Below are positions 25,235 to 32,160 of a DNA stretch of 64,000 nt, piece after piece. Each line of letters begins with the position of its first letter. Position 1 is the first letter of the stretch. The notes beneath the pieces were generated by a model. It had not been told where the DNA came from and ran no database searches. It worked only from the letters and a program-made list of their open reading frames with translations. Location: assembly GCA_021791415.1 (NCBI GenBank), contig JAJYWQ010000050.1:1-64000 (forward strand). Reading direction: 5' to 3'. The translations under genes were made by a program, and so were the position numbers. The DNA is from a bacterium. GTDB taxonomy: Bacteria > Chloroflexota > Dormibacteria > Aeolococcales > Bog-877.

Positions 25235-25761
25235 CCTCCGCTCGGGGCGGCGCCTCCCGGTGTGCCGCCACCGCTGCCCCCCCGGCGGCGGCGGCGCCTC
25301 CGCCGCGGGGTGCCTCCAGCTGGGGAGCCGGTCGTCGCGGGGGGCGCGCCCCCGGAGCGGGGAGGTCGGGAGCGGGAGGGTCGCGCCGGGCTGGGGGCGG
25401 CCGCGGGGCTCGCTGCGTTAGCCCGGCCGGAGGGGCGCTTGCGGCGGCGCGACTTCCGACGCGGCTCAGCTGGCCGGGGATCGAACCGCGCCAGCAGCCG
25501 CTGGTTTCGGTCCGGCTCCCAGACTGGTTCCCCGACGGGGCCCGCCTCCCGCAGCCGCTGCTCGAACTCGAGAAGGAACTCCTCCAGCGGCCGTTTGTCC
25601 TTGGAGGCGTTGAAGATCTGCTTGTCGGCCCAGGGCTGGTAGTGCTCCGACTCGGGGTTCATGAACTCCGGGAGGCGCTCCCCCGGCGGGCTCGGCTCCT
25701 CGGGGCTCTCCGGCCCGCGATCTTCCACGGTGCCGAGTATAGGCATGGCCTCAGGCACCAT
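25231..25761 (-). CDS. Hypothetical protein with Arg/Gly-rich C-terminal tail
   Basis: A 176-residue protein of unknown function. Residues 30-100 form an acidic-to-neutral helical part (N-P-E-S-E-H-Y-Q-P-W, then L-E-E-F-L-L-E-F-E-Q-R-L-R-E-A). The C-terminal 75 residues are disordered-looking, rich in Pro, Ala, Ser and Arg, ending in a run of eight or more Arg and a Gly-rich tip, suggesting nucleic-acid binding. ATG 25761 or ATG 25746 could start it. It sits between GtrA-like and HAD genes with overlaps on both sides. Confidence 0.6.
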   Translation of the reverse strand: MVPEAMPILGTVEDRGPESPEEPSPPGERLPEFMNPESEHYQPWADKQIFNASKDKRPLEEFLLEFEQRLREAGPVGEPVWEPDRNQRLLARFDPRPAEPRRKSRRRKRPSGRANAASPAAAPSPARPSRSRPPRSGGAPPATTGSPAGGTPRRRRRRRRGGSGGGTPGGAAPSGG

Positions 25762-26263
25762 CTGGCAGGTTGGCCGGCCGGAAGATCACCCTCTGGTAGA
25801 CGAGGAACTTGGCGACCCAGAGCAGGGCGTAGGTGGCCAGGTAGGCTGCCGCGGCCTCGGCCACCCGGGCCGGGTGGGTGCCGGTGGCATGGTCGGCCAC
25901 GAGGTCAGTGGCCGCCGCGGCGAGCAACATCCCCGCCACCGCCACCGCCCAGTAGAGCATCAGCTGCAGGCCGGCGCGACGGCGGTCGGCGTCCCCCCAT
26001 ATCCAGTAGCGGCTGAGGGCGTACGAGACCATGCCGCCGGTGACGGTCGCGGCCATCGCCGCCGCCGGCGCCGGGAGCAGCCGGACCGCCAGGACCGCGA
26101 CAAGGGTTACCTCGGAGACCACGGTGGAGATCCCCGAGGTGAGGAGGTAGCGCGAGATCCGCCGGATCCCGGGCGGCAGGCGCAGTCTGCGGACGGTCAG
26201 GGTGGCGGCGCCGGCCTGGGCGTTATCGGCGGCGGGACGGGTCCGCGCTGCCAGCGCGCTCAT
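25751..26263 (-). CDS. GtrA-like membrane protein
   Basis: A 170-residue small integral membrane protein with four predicted helices (about 40-58, 68-88, 104-122, 140-160) and the GtrA/DPMS C-terminal pattern, including S-R-Y-W-I-W and the late K-F-L-V-Y-Q-R-V-I-F. GtrA-type proteins are thought to flip polyprenyl-linked sugars across the membrane; no glycosyltransferase partner is adjacent here. A 19-nt near-palindrome (AGGTG-T-CCCC-GGGG-CACCT) at 26267-26285 lies directly upstream and might be an operator or leader hairpin. Confidence 0.82.
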   Translation of the reverse strand: MSALAARTRPAADNAQAGAATLTVRRLRLPPGIRRISRYLLTSGISTVVSEVTLVAVLAVRLLPAPAAAMAATVTGGMVSYALSRYWIWGDADRRRAGLQLMLYWAVAVAGMLLAAAATDLVADHATGTHPARVAEAAAAYLATYALLWVAKFLVYQRVIFRPANLPDGA

Positions 26264-26474
26264 CCCAGGTGTCCCCGGGGCACCTGTGGTCTCGGTCCCC
26301 CCGGTGCCCTGCCCTCACCATAGCCGTCCGGGTGTGGCGTGGGGCCACCTCTCCAGCGGGTGTCGATCATTTCCCCTCCTCGCCCTACCTCGATGCCCTC
26401 CACGATGACCGCTGGGGCTTGGGCAAGGCTGGGCTCAAGCTGGGGGAAACCTTAAAGCCGCCGGCGGTGCGCAC

Positions 26475-26480
26475 TACACT
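26475..26480 (+). promoter_or_regulatory. Probable -10 element of the metallo-beta-lactamase gene
   Basis: TACACT lies 46 nt before the GTG start, and the leader contains a GGAAGGAG stretch followed later by GGGGGA as ribosome site. No convincing -35. Confidence 0.4.
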
Positions 26481-26526
26481 CGGAAGGAGTCCTAAGAGTC
26501 CGCTAGGGGCGGTTGGGGGATATGCC

Positions 26527-27450
26527 GTGGACCACGTGTTGGCACCGGGGGTGCTGGAGATCGACACCGAGCTCGGCGGGTGGCCCGAGCTGAACGCCGT
26601 CTTCCTCATCGACGCCGAACGGCCCTGCCTGGTGGAGACCGGCCCACAGCTGGACGCCCCGCGGGTGCTGGCCGCGCTGACCGGTCACGGGCTGGGCCCC
26701 GACCAGCTCGCCTACGTGATCCTCACCCACATCCACCTGGACCACGGAGGGGCGGTGGGGGAGTTCGCCCGCCAGTTCCCCCGCGCCGAGGTGATCTGTC
26801 ACCCGCGCGGGCTCCGGCACCTGGCCGACCCCACCCGGCTGGTGGCAGCGGCCGCCAACGTGTACGGGCCCCGGCTGGACACCCTGTACGGGCGGATGAC
26901 CGCGGTCGACCAGGCGCGGCTCCGCCCCGCCGAGGACATGGAGAAGCTGGAGCTGGGGGCCGGCCGCTCGGTCACCCTGGTTCATTCCCCAGGGCATGCC
27001 AAGCACCACATCGCGATCCTGGATGACGCCAGCGGGGTGCTCCTGGTGGGCGACGCCGCCGGGGTCAAGGTGCCCGGCGGCGGCCCCCTCCGTCCCGCCA
27101 CCCCCCCAGACGACTTTGACCTCGAGCTGGCCGTCTCCTCGCTGCGCAAGATGGCGGCCCTCCGGCCGACCCAGCTGGTGCTCACTCACTTCGGGCCCGC
27201 CGGCGAACCTCAGGAGGTGCTCGCCGAGGCCGAGGAGACGATGCGCCAGTGGTGCCAGGTGGCCGAGGAGGCTTGGAACGCAGGGCACTCCCTCGATCAC
27301 ATAGAGCGGGCGCTGCTGGAGCGGGCCTACCAGCCGGCGCCGGACCCCAGCCGCCAGCCGGTGGTGGACGCTCTCAACGGCGTCGAGTCCAACGCCGCCG
27401 GCATCCTGGGCTGGTTGAGGCGGAGGGAGGCCGGCACCGGGGCCGGCTAG
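26527..27450 (+). CDS. Metallo-beta-lactamase fold hydrolase
   Basis: A 307-residue protein with the H-x-H-x-D-H motif (T-H-I-H-L-D-H, about 74-80), a later G-H-A-K-H (about 157-161) and G-D-A-A metal ligand (about 175). These fit a binuclear zinc or iron centre; the overall arrangement is of the glyoxalase II/lactonase-like branch with a C-terminal helical extension. GTG 26527 was chosen because GGGGGA lies at the right distance; upstream in-frame codons look non-coding. Convergent with a DinB-like gene, with stops overlapping by 4 nt. Substrate unknown. Confidence 0.85.
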   Translation: MDHVLAPGVLEIDTELGGWPELNAVFLIDAERPCLVETGPQLDAPRVLAALTGHGLGPDQLAYVILTHIHLDHGGAVGEFARQFPRAEVICHPRGLRHLADPTRLVAAAANVYGPRLDTLYGRMTAVDQARLRPAEDMEKLELGAGRSVTLVHSPGHAKHHIAILDDASGVLLVGDAAGVKVPGGGPLRPATPPDDFDLELAVSSLRKMAALRPTQLVLTHFGPAGEPQEVLAEAEETMRQWCQVAEEAWNAGHSLDHIERALLERAYQPAPDPSRQPVVDALNGVESNAAGILGWLRRREAGTGAG

Positions 27451-27953
27451 CCGCCCTGCAGGGTGCCGCGCACCGCCGCCGCCGTGTCCCAGATCTGGCG
27501 GCGGTGGGAGCGCTCGTGCCCGGCGAGCCACCTGCCGTAGAAGAGGACCGAGCGCTGGAGCGGGCGCCCCGCCCCGGTGACCACCACCGTCCTCTCCCAC
27601 CCCGCCGCCGGCAGCCGCCGGAGCTGGGGGAGGAGGTCCTGCCGCTGCTCGGTGTAGGCCCGCAGCGAGACGTTGAAGGGCAGGGTGCGGTAGTCGGTTC
27701 GCTCCACCCAGGTGAGTGGGTTCACGGCGCGGAGGGGTCCCGGCTCCCCGTCGGCGATCGCCGCCATCGCCCCGCCCCAGACGTCCGCGCACGCCCTGAG
27801 ATGGGCCAGGAGCTCGACCAGGGACCACTGTCCCGCCCGGGGGGCCGCCTCCGTCTCGGCCGCTGTCAGCGCTTTCGCGGCGGCCGCGATCTCCGCGGGG
27901 GCGGCGGCCAGGAGCCCCAGGATCTCGTCCGGTCTCAGCGAGTTGCGGACCAT
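27447..27953 (-). CDS. DinB-superfamily protein (four-helix bundle)
   Basis: A 168-residue protein of the DinB/YfiT-type helical bundle, with W-S-L-V-E-L-L-A-H-L-R-A and a late H-E-R-S-H-R-R-Q-I-W: the three His positions typical of putative metal sites appear to be present. Members include thiol-dependent transferases and many proteins of unknown role. ATG 27953 has an excellent ribosome site (GGGAGGTG) 6 nt upstream. Confidence 0.8.
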   Translation of the reverse strand: MVRNSLRPDEILGLLAAAPAEIAAAAKALTAAETEAAPRAGQWSLVELLAHLRACADVWGGAMAAIADGEPGPLRAVNPLTWVERTDYRTLPFNVSLRAYTEQRQDLLPQLRRLPAAGWERTVVVTGAGRPLQRSVLFYGRWLAGHERSHRRQIWDTAAAVRGTLQGG

Positions 27954-28100
27954 CGGCTCACCTCCCTGGCGCGCAAGTGCCGTGCATCTCGGCCCCGGAG
28001 ATGCCTCACTGGGGCCTCCGGTGGGCGGCAGGGTCAAGCGTAGCGGGACCCAGGGCGGGCGGTCAGGGGAGGTGGACAGGGGAGCGACGCGGGCCGCAAC

Positions 28101-28129
28101 TTGCGATCGGCGAGATCGGCCCATACAAT
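28101..28129 (+). promoter_or_regulatory. Promoter of the zinc-ribbon protein gene
   Basis: TTGCGA (28101-28106) and TACAAT (28124-28129) are separated by 17 bp. Transcription would start near 28136, leaving a leader of about 45 nt that ends in a GGAGGGG ribosome site, so this gene is not leaderless. Confidence 0.65.
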
Positions 28130-28180
28130 GCGCCTCATTCGCCCGACTTCGGGCATCCAGTCCAGCGGAGGGGCACCCAC

Positions 28181-28330
28181 ATGGCCGTCACCGGTTTCTG
28201 CATGAAGTGCAAGACCAGCCGCGAGATCAAAGACCCCCAGCCCACGACCCTCAAGAACGGCAAGCCGGCCGTGACGGGCAGCTGCCCCGTCTGCGGGACC
28301 AAGATCTTCAAGATCGGGAAGGCGGCCTGA
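28181..28330 (+). CDS. Small zinc-ribbon protein (DUF5679-like)
   Basis: A 49-residue protein with two Cys pairs, C-M-K-C (residues 8-11) and C-P-V-C-G (about 35-39), and the phrase T-L-K-N-G-K-P-A-V-T-G between them. This matches DUF5679-type single zinc ribbons, which resemble the C-terminal ribbons of topoisomerase I. Function unknown. A strong ribosome site (GGAGGGG) precedes ATG 28181, and promoter and hairpin frame it as a one-gene transcript. Confidence 0.8.
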   Translation: MAVTGFCMKCKTSREIKDPQPTTLKNGKPAVTGSCPVCGTKIFKIGKAA

Positions 28331-28351
28331 TCACCGGCTCCGCCGAGCGGG

Positions 28352-28371
28352 ACCCCCGCCTGCGCGGGGGT
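28352..28371 (+). terminator. GC-rich hairpin after the zinc-ribbon gene
   Basis: A perfect 8-bp inverted repeat (ACCCCCGC / GCGGGGGT) with a 4-nt loop, 21 nt after the stop codon. There is no U-tract, so it may be a weak terminator, an RNA 3' end protector, or a leader hairpin of the M20 gene that begins 9 nt later. Confidence 0.4.
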
Positions 28372-28379
28372 GCCCGCCG

Positions 28380-29777
28380 GTGACCGGTGGAGGAGTGGGC
28401 GGGGAGGGGCGGCTCCAAGCTCGCCAGCGGCCCCTCGTGGAGACGCTGGCCCGTTGGGTCGAGATACCCTCGGTCAGCACCGACCCCGAGCACGCGCAGG
28501 ACGTGGCTGGGTCGGCGCGCTTCCTTCGCGATCACGCGCTGAGCTCCGGCATGACCCGCGCCGAGGTCTGGGAGACGGCGGGTCACCCGGCGGTCTTCGC
28601 CGAGCGGATCGAGGACCCGGGTCTGCCCACTGTCTTGGTCTACGGCCATCACGATGTCCAGCCGGTGGACCCGCTGGACGAGTGGGAGGCCGCGCCCTTC
28701 GTACCGCTGGAGCGGGACGGGCAGCTCCTGGGCCGCGGGACCGCGGACGACAAGGGTCACGTGGTCATGCACCTGGAGGCGATCCGGGGGATCCTGGACT
28801 TAGAGGGACGGCTCCCACTCAACCTCAAGATGATCGTGGAAGGGGAGGAGGAGGACGGGTCGGAGCACTTCGACCAGCTGGTGGCCGACCACCGGGCCGA
28901 TCTGATTGCCGACGTGTGTGTGGTCAGTGACACCGGGATGCTGGCCGAGGACCAGCCCGCGCTCACCGTCGGCCTGAGAGGGCTCGCCTACTGGGAGATC
29001 GAGGTCCGGGCCGCCACGACCGACCTGCACTCGGGCGTGTACGGGGGGGCGGTTGTCAACCCCCTCGCCGTCCTGGCCGACCTTCTGGCGGGGCTCCACG
29101 ACCGAGACGGTCGGGTCGCCGTGGAGGGCTTCTACGACCAGGTCACAGAACTCACCCCCGAGGAGCGCTCCCAGCTGGCCGCTGTGCCCTTCGACGAGGC
29201 GGCCTTCCTCTCCGATGTCGGGGCGGCAAAGGGTGGCGAGGCGGGGTACACCACCATGGAGCGGCGCACGGTGAGGCCCACCCTGGAGATCTGCGGCGCC
29301 TGGGGCGGCTACCAGGGAGAGGGGGCCAAGACCGTGATCCCGGCCCGGGCCGGAGCCAAGCTCTCCTCGCGCCTGGTCCCCCACCAGCTGGCCCCCCAGG
29401 TCACGGCGGTGGTGGAGCGGCACCTCCGGCGAGCGGCCCCCCCGGGTGTGGAGCTCGACTTCCGCCTGATCCACGACGGGCCCTTCGTCCTCACCCCCAC
29501 CGACCACCCCGCGGTCAGGCTGGCGGCGAAGGCCGTGGAGTCCGTCTGGGGGCGGGCCCCGGCATACATCCGGGAGGGAGGGAGCATCCCCCCGGTGGCC
29601 ACCCTGGCGGGTGAGCTTCAGCTCCCCTGCGTGCTCTTCGGGGTGGGGCTCCCCGGAGACCGGATCCACGCCCCCAATGAGCGGGTGGTGCTGGGCCAGC
29701 TCTTCCGGGGCATGGAGGCCGTGGCCGAGATGTGGCGGCTCTTCGCGAGGGCGGGGAGGAGCGGCCTCAGCCGCTGA
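28380..29777 (+). CDS. M20-family metallopeptidase (dipeptidase/deacylase)
   Basis: A 465-residue zinc peptidase. Metal ligands lie in Y-G-H-H-D-V-Q-P (first His), the Asp of T-A-D-D-K-G, the catalytic Glu pair of V-E-G-E-E-E-D-G-S, V-S-D-T and a C-terminal His in R-I-H-A-P-N-E. The dimerisation domain occupies about 185-330. The motif set is of the M20 dipeptidase (CNDP/PepV-like) branch, but succinylases and acyl-amino acid hydrolases share it. GTG 28380 is the first usable start; the stop overlaps the convergent TrkA gene by 11 nt. Confidence 0.88.
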   Translation: MTGGGVGGEGRLQARQRPLVETLARWVEIPSVSTDPEHAQDVAGSARFLRDHALSSGMTRAEVWETAGHPAVFAERIEDPGLPTVLVYGHHDVQPVDPLDEWEAAPFVPLERDGQLLGRGTADDKGHVVMHLEAIRGILDLEGRLPLNLKMIVEGEEEDGSEHFDQLVADHRADLIADVCVVSDTGMLAEDQPALTVGLRGLAYWEIEVRAATTDLHSGVYGGAVVNPLAVLADLLAGLHDRDGRVAVEGFYDQVTELTPEERSQLAAVPFDEAAFLSDVGAAKGGEAGYTTMERRTVRPTLEICGAWGGYQGEGAKTVIPARAGAKLSSRLVPHQLAPQVTAVVERHLRRAAPPGVELDFRLIHDGPFVLTPTDHPAVRLAAKAVESVWGRAPAYIREGGSIPPVATLAGELQLPCVLFGVGLPGDRIHAPNERVVLGQLFRGMEAVAEMWRLFARAGRSGLSR

Positions 29778-30447
29778 CCCGCGCCGGCTCGGCCCGCGGC
29801 TGGATGGTCAGATCCGGGAGAGGGCGGCTGGTGTAGAGGACGAGCTGGTCTCCCACCTCCAGCACCGAGTCCAGGGGGATCTCCTTGCCCTGCCGCAACA
29901 GGAGCAGCAGCCGCTCCTCGCGGAGCTCGGGGGTCTCGGCGACGCGCCGGCCGCCGCCCCCCGGTGGGACGGAGAGCCGCACCACCCCGGCCCGGGATCC
30001 GTCCAGCGGGAGCCGCTGGGCGTCGCTGTTGGTGGCCAGCGCGCTGTCGATCTCGTTGAGGATCAGCTCGGTGGCGGACACGGCCACGTCCACCCCCAGC
30101 CTCTGGAACAGCTGAACGTTGCTGGGGTTGTTCACCCGGGCCACGGTGTGGGGCACCTTGAACTGCCGCTTGGCCAGCTGGCAGGCCACCAGGTTGTCCT
30201 CGTCGTCGCCGGTCACCGCGGCCACCACGTCGGCCCTCTCGATCCCGCTGGTGGCCAGGAACGCCATCTCGTCCCCGTCGCCCACCAGGCAGGCGCAGCT
30301 GCCCAGCTGCGCGGAGATCGACGCCGCCCGGGTGCGGTCCTTCTCGATCAGGGCCACCTCGTAACCCGCCCCCAGCAGCCGGTGGGCCAGGTAGTAGCCC
30401 ACCTTGCCGCCCCCGATCACGATGACGTAGGCGGGGCGGTCACCCAC
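29767..30447 (-). CDS. TrkA-type potassium uptake regulatory protein (TrkA-N plus TrkA-C)
   Basis: A 226-residue cytoplasmic regulator: Rossmann RCK domain (about 6-125, motif I-V-I-G-G-G-K-V-G at 9-17) that binds NAD(H) or ATP, and a TrkA-C domain (about 140-215). It follows a second TrkA-like gene with an 8-nt overlap, like the paired ceoB/ceoC genes of actinobacteria. No Trk/Ktr membrane subunit is present in the window. Confidence 0.88.
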   Translation of the reverse strand: MGDRPAYVIVIGGGKVGYYLAHRLLGAGYEVALIEKDRTRAASISAQLGSCACLVGDGDEMAFLATSGIERADVVAAVTGDDEDNLVACQLAKRQFKVPHTVARVNNPSNVQLFQRLGVDVAVSATELILNEIDSALATNSDAQRLPLDGSRAGVVRLSVPPGGGGRRVAETPELREERLLLLLRQGKEIPLDSVLEVGDQLVLYTSRPLPDLTIQPRAEPARVSG

Positions 30448-30901
30448 GGCTCGCCACCAGCGACCCGGTGAGCTCCGAGCGGGCCTGGTCGGCCGCCTCC
30501 GGCCCCTCCTCGAAGTATGTCCGGGCGACCGCCGCGCCCACCAGCGTGGGGCAGTAGGTGTAGAGGCCCATCTCCCGGTAGACAGCCTCCCGGATGGGGT
30601 CGTAGATCCGGGTCATGACCCGGGGGATCTTGAAGATCTCCTTGGCGATCTGGGCCGACATGATGTTGCGGTTGTCGCCGTTGGTGACGGAGACGAACCA
30701 ATCAGCCCCGGGGGCGCCAGCCTCCTCGAGCACATGCTGGTCGATGCCGTTGCCCAGAACCATCCGTCCGGGGAAGTGGCTGCCCAGGCGGTCGAAGGAG
30801 GCCCTGGAGGTGTCCACCACGGTGACATCGTGGCCCGCGGCCGCCAGCTCGCGGGCGAGCACCGACCCCACCCGGCCACACCCCACGATCACGGCCCTCA
30901 C
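30440..30901 (-). CDS. TrkA-type protein, N-terminal RCK domain only
   Basis: A 153-residue protein comprising little more than the TrkA-N Rossmann domain (V-I-V-G-C-G-R-V-G at 4-12, acidic end of strand 2 at V-V-D-T). It lacks the TrkA-C domain that its downstream partner has, so the two may act as a heteromeric gating ring. GTG 30901 lies 9 nt after a TATACT element and has no ribosome site; the leader would be about 2 nt. Confidence 0.85.
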   Translation of the reverse strand: MRAVIVGCGRVGSVLARELAAAGHDVTVVDTSRASFDRLGSHFPGRMVLGNGIDQHVLEEAGAPGADWFVSVTNGDNRNIMSAQIAKEIFKIPRVMTRIYDPIREAVYREMGLYTYCPTLVGAAVARTYFEEGPEAADQARSELTGSLVASRG

Positions 30902-30910
30902 GACGAGGTG

Positions 30911-30916
30911 AGTATA
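30911..30916 (-). promoter_or_regulatory. -10 element of the trkA-like pair (near-leaderless)
   Basis: TATACT on the minus strand, ending 9 nt before the GTG start. The expected transcript would carry only 2-3 nt of leader. Confidence 0.55.
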
Positions 30917-30970
30917 GCCCGGCCTCGGGAGCGCTCCCGCGGACGGCTCGAGCGGGCACAATGTGGAGCC

Positions 30971-31498
30971 GTGGCATCGAGATTCTTCCGCCCTGGGGCG
31001 GCCAGCGAGTTGGAGCGCACCGGGGTGCTGGGGCCACGCCGCATCGTGGTCCCCGTCCAGGGGGTCCTGGTCGATGAGGATGCCCTGCGCGCCGCCTGCC
31101 GGCTGGCCCGCCCGGCCCGGGCCCAGGTCCTGGTGCTCACCGTCCTGGAGGTGCCCCGGCACCTCCCGCTCTCGGCCACTCTGGGGGAGGAGCTGGGGGT
31201 GGCCGAGGAGATGCTGGCCAGGATGGAAGAGCTGGCCGCCAAGCTGGGGACCAAGGTGGAGACCGAGGTCCTGCAGGCCCGGGACGCGGGCCCGGCCATC
31301 GTCGACGAGGCCCGGCGCTGGGGAGCGGACCTGGTGGTGGTCGGGCTGGGCGCCCCCGCCCAGTTCGGCGAGTTCACCCTGGACCGCGCCGGCCAGGAGC
31401 TGCTCAACCGGGTTCACTGCCGGCTGGTGATGATCCGCGAGGAGCTGGAGGCGGAGGCGCAGATGCGGGCGGTGGCGGTTCGCGAGGGACCGGACTGA
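30971..31498 (+). CDS. UspA-like universal stress protein
   Basis: A 175-residue protein with one Usp domain: R-I-V-V-P-V near residue 21, and the C-terminal V-V-V-G-L-G-A-P segment. The ATP-binding G-x2-G-x9-G-S/T motif is degenerate here (G-L-G-A-P-A-Q-F-G), so nucleotide binding is uncertain. GTG 30971 starts the gene; a weak CACAAT hexamer ends 8 nt upstream. It is divergent from the trkA-like pair. Usp and K+ regulatory genes are often neighbours, hinting at shared osmotic or redox signalling, but that is inference. Confidence 0.78.
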   Translation: MASRFFRPGAASELERTGVLGPRRIVVPVQGVLVDEDALRAACRLARPARAQVLVLTVLEVPRHLPLSATLGEELGVAEEMLARMEELAAKLGTKVETEVLQARDAGPAIVDEARRWGADLVVVGLGAPAQFGEFTLDRAGQELLNRVHCRLVMIREELEAEAQMRAVAVREGPD

Positions 31499-31508
31499 CC
31501 GCTCTCGA

Positions 31509-32123
31509 TCAGCCCGCGGCGGCGCGGCGCCGGCGCACCAAGACCCATGCCACGTAGGCGAGAAGTCCGACCAGGACCAGCCCCCCGGCGATCAGCAGTC
31601 CCCGGCCGGCCAGGTGGAGGATCGCCCGGTAGTGACTTCCCAGAGCGTCCCCCACCGAGGTCACTGTGGTGCACCAGACCAGGGCGCCCAGGAGCATGGC
31701 TGGGTAGAAGACACGGGGGGGGATGGCCGCGATCCCCGCGGCGTAGGAGGCGAGGTTGCGGGCGAAGGGGATCACCCGGGTGAGGAAGACCCCGATCCCG
31801 CCCCGGCGACGCACCCGGACGGCCGCGTGGTCGAGGCGCTCGGGGGAGATCCCGACCCGGCCGGCGATCCTGATGACCACCGGCCTTCCCAGGGCGTATC
31901 CGATCTGGTAGGAGACGGTCGCCCCGATCGCCGAGCCCAGGGTGGCGCAGAGGATGAGCGGGACCAGGGACACCGATCCCCGGTGGGCCAGGAAACCCAG
32001 GGTCAGCAGCACCGCCTCGTCCGGGAGGGGAAGGCCGACCGACTCCCCGGCCAGCCAGAGGAGGACGAAGGCGTATACCCCGAGCGGCGGGAGGTGGGTG
32101 AGCTGGGTGAGGATCTGGCTCAC
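31509..32123 (-). CDS. DedA-family membrane protein
   Basis: A 204-residue polytopic protein with about five hydrophobic segments. It contains the DedA (SNARE-associated/VTT) landmarks: G-L-P-L-P-D-E near residue 30, G-x-x-x-G around the second helix and F-L-T-R-V-I-P-F-A-R (about 111-120), the conserved Arg pair thought to act in proton-coupled lipid flipping. DedA proteins are linked to undecaprenyl phosphate and phospholipid translocation. It lies downstream of gyrA on the same strand. Confidence 0.88.
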   Translation of the reverse strand: MSQILTQLTHLPPLGVYAFVLLWLAGESVGLPLPDEAVLLTLGFLAHRGSVSLVPLILCATLGSAIGATVSYQIGYALGRPVVIRIAGRVGISPERLDHAAVRVRRRGGIGVFLTRVIPFARNLASYAAGIAAIPPRVFYPAMLLGALVWCTTVTSVGDALGSHYRAILHLAGRGLLIAGGLVLVGLLAYVAWVLVRRRRAAAG

Positions 32124-32160
32124 CGGCAGCTCAGCCCCGCAGAGCGGAGGCGGCCGCCGA

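Noticed and set aside
26264-26526. An N-terminal extension of the metallo-beta-lactamase starting at 26269
   Set aside because: The extra 86 residues are not fold-like, cover the promoter and ribosome-site region, and a good GTG with GGGGGA exists at 26527.
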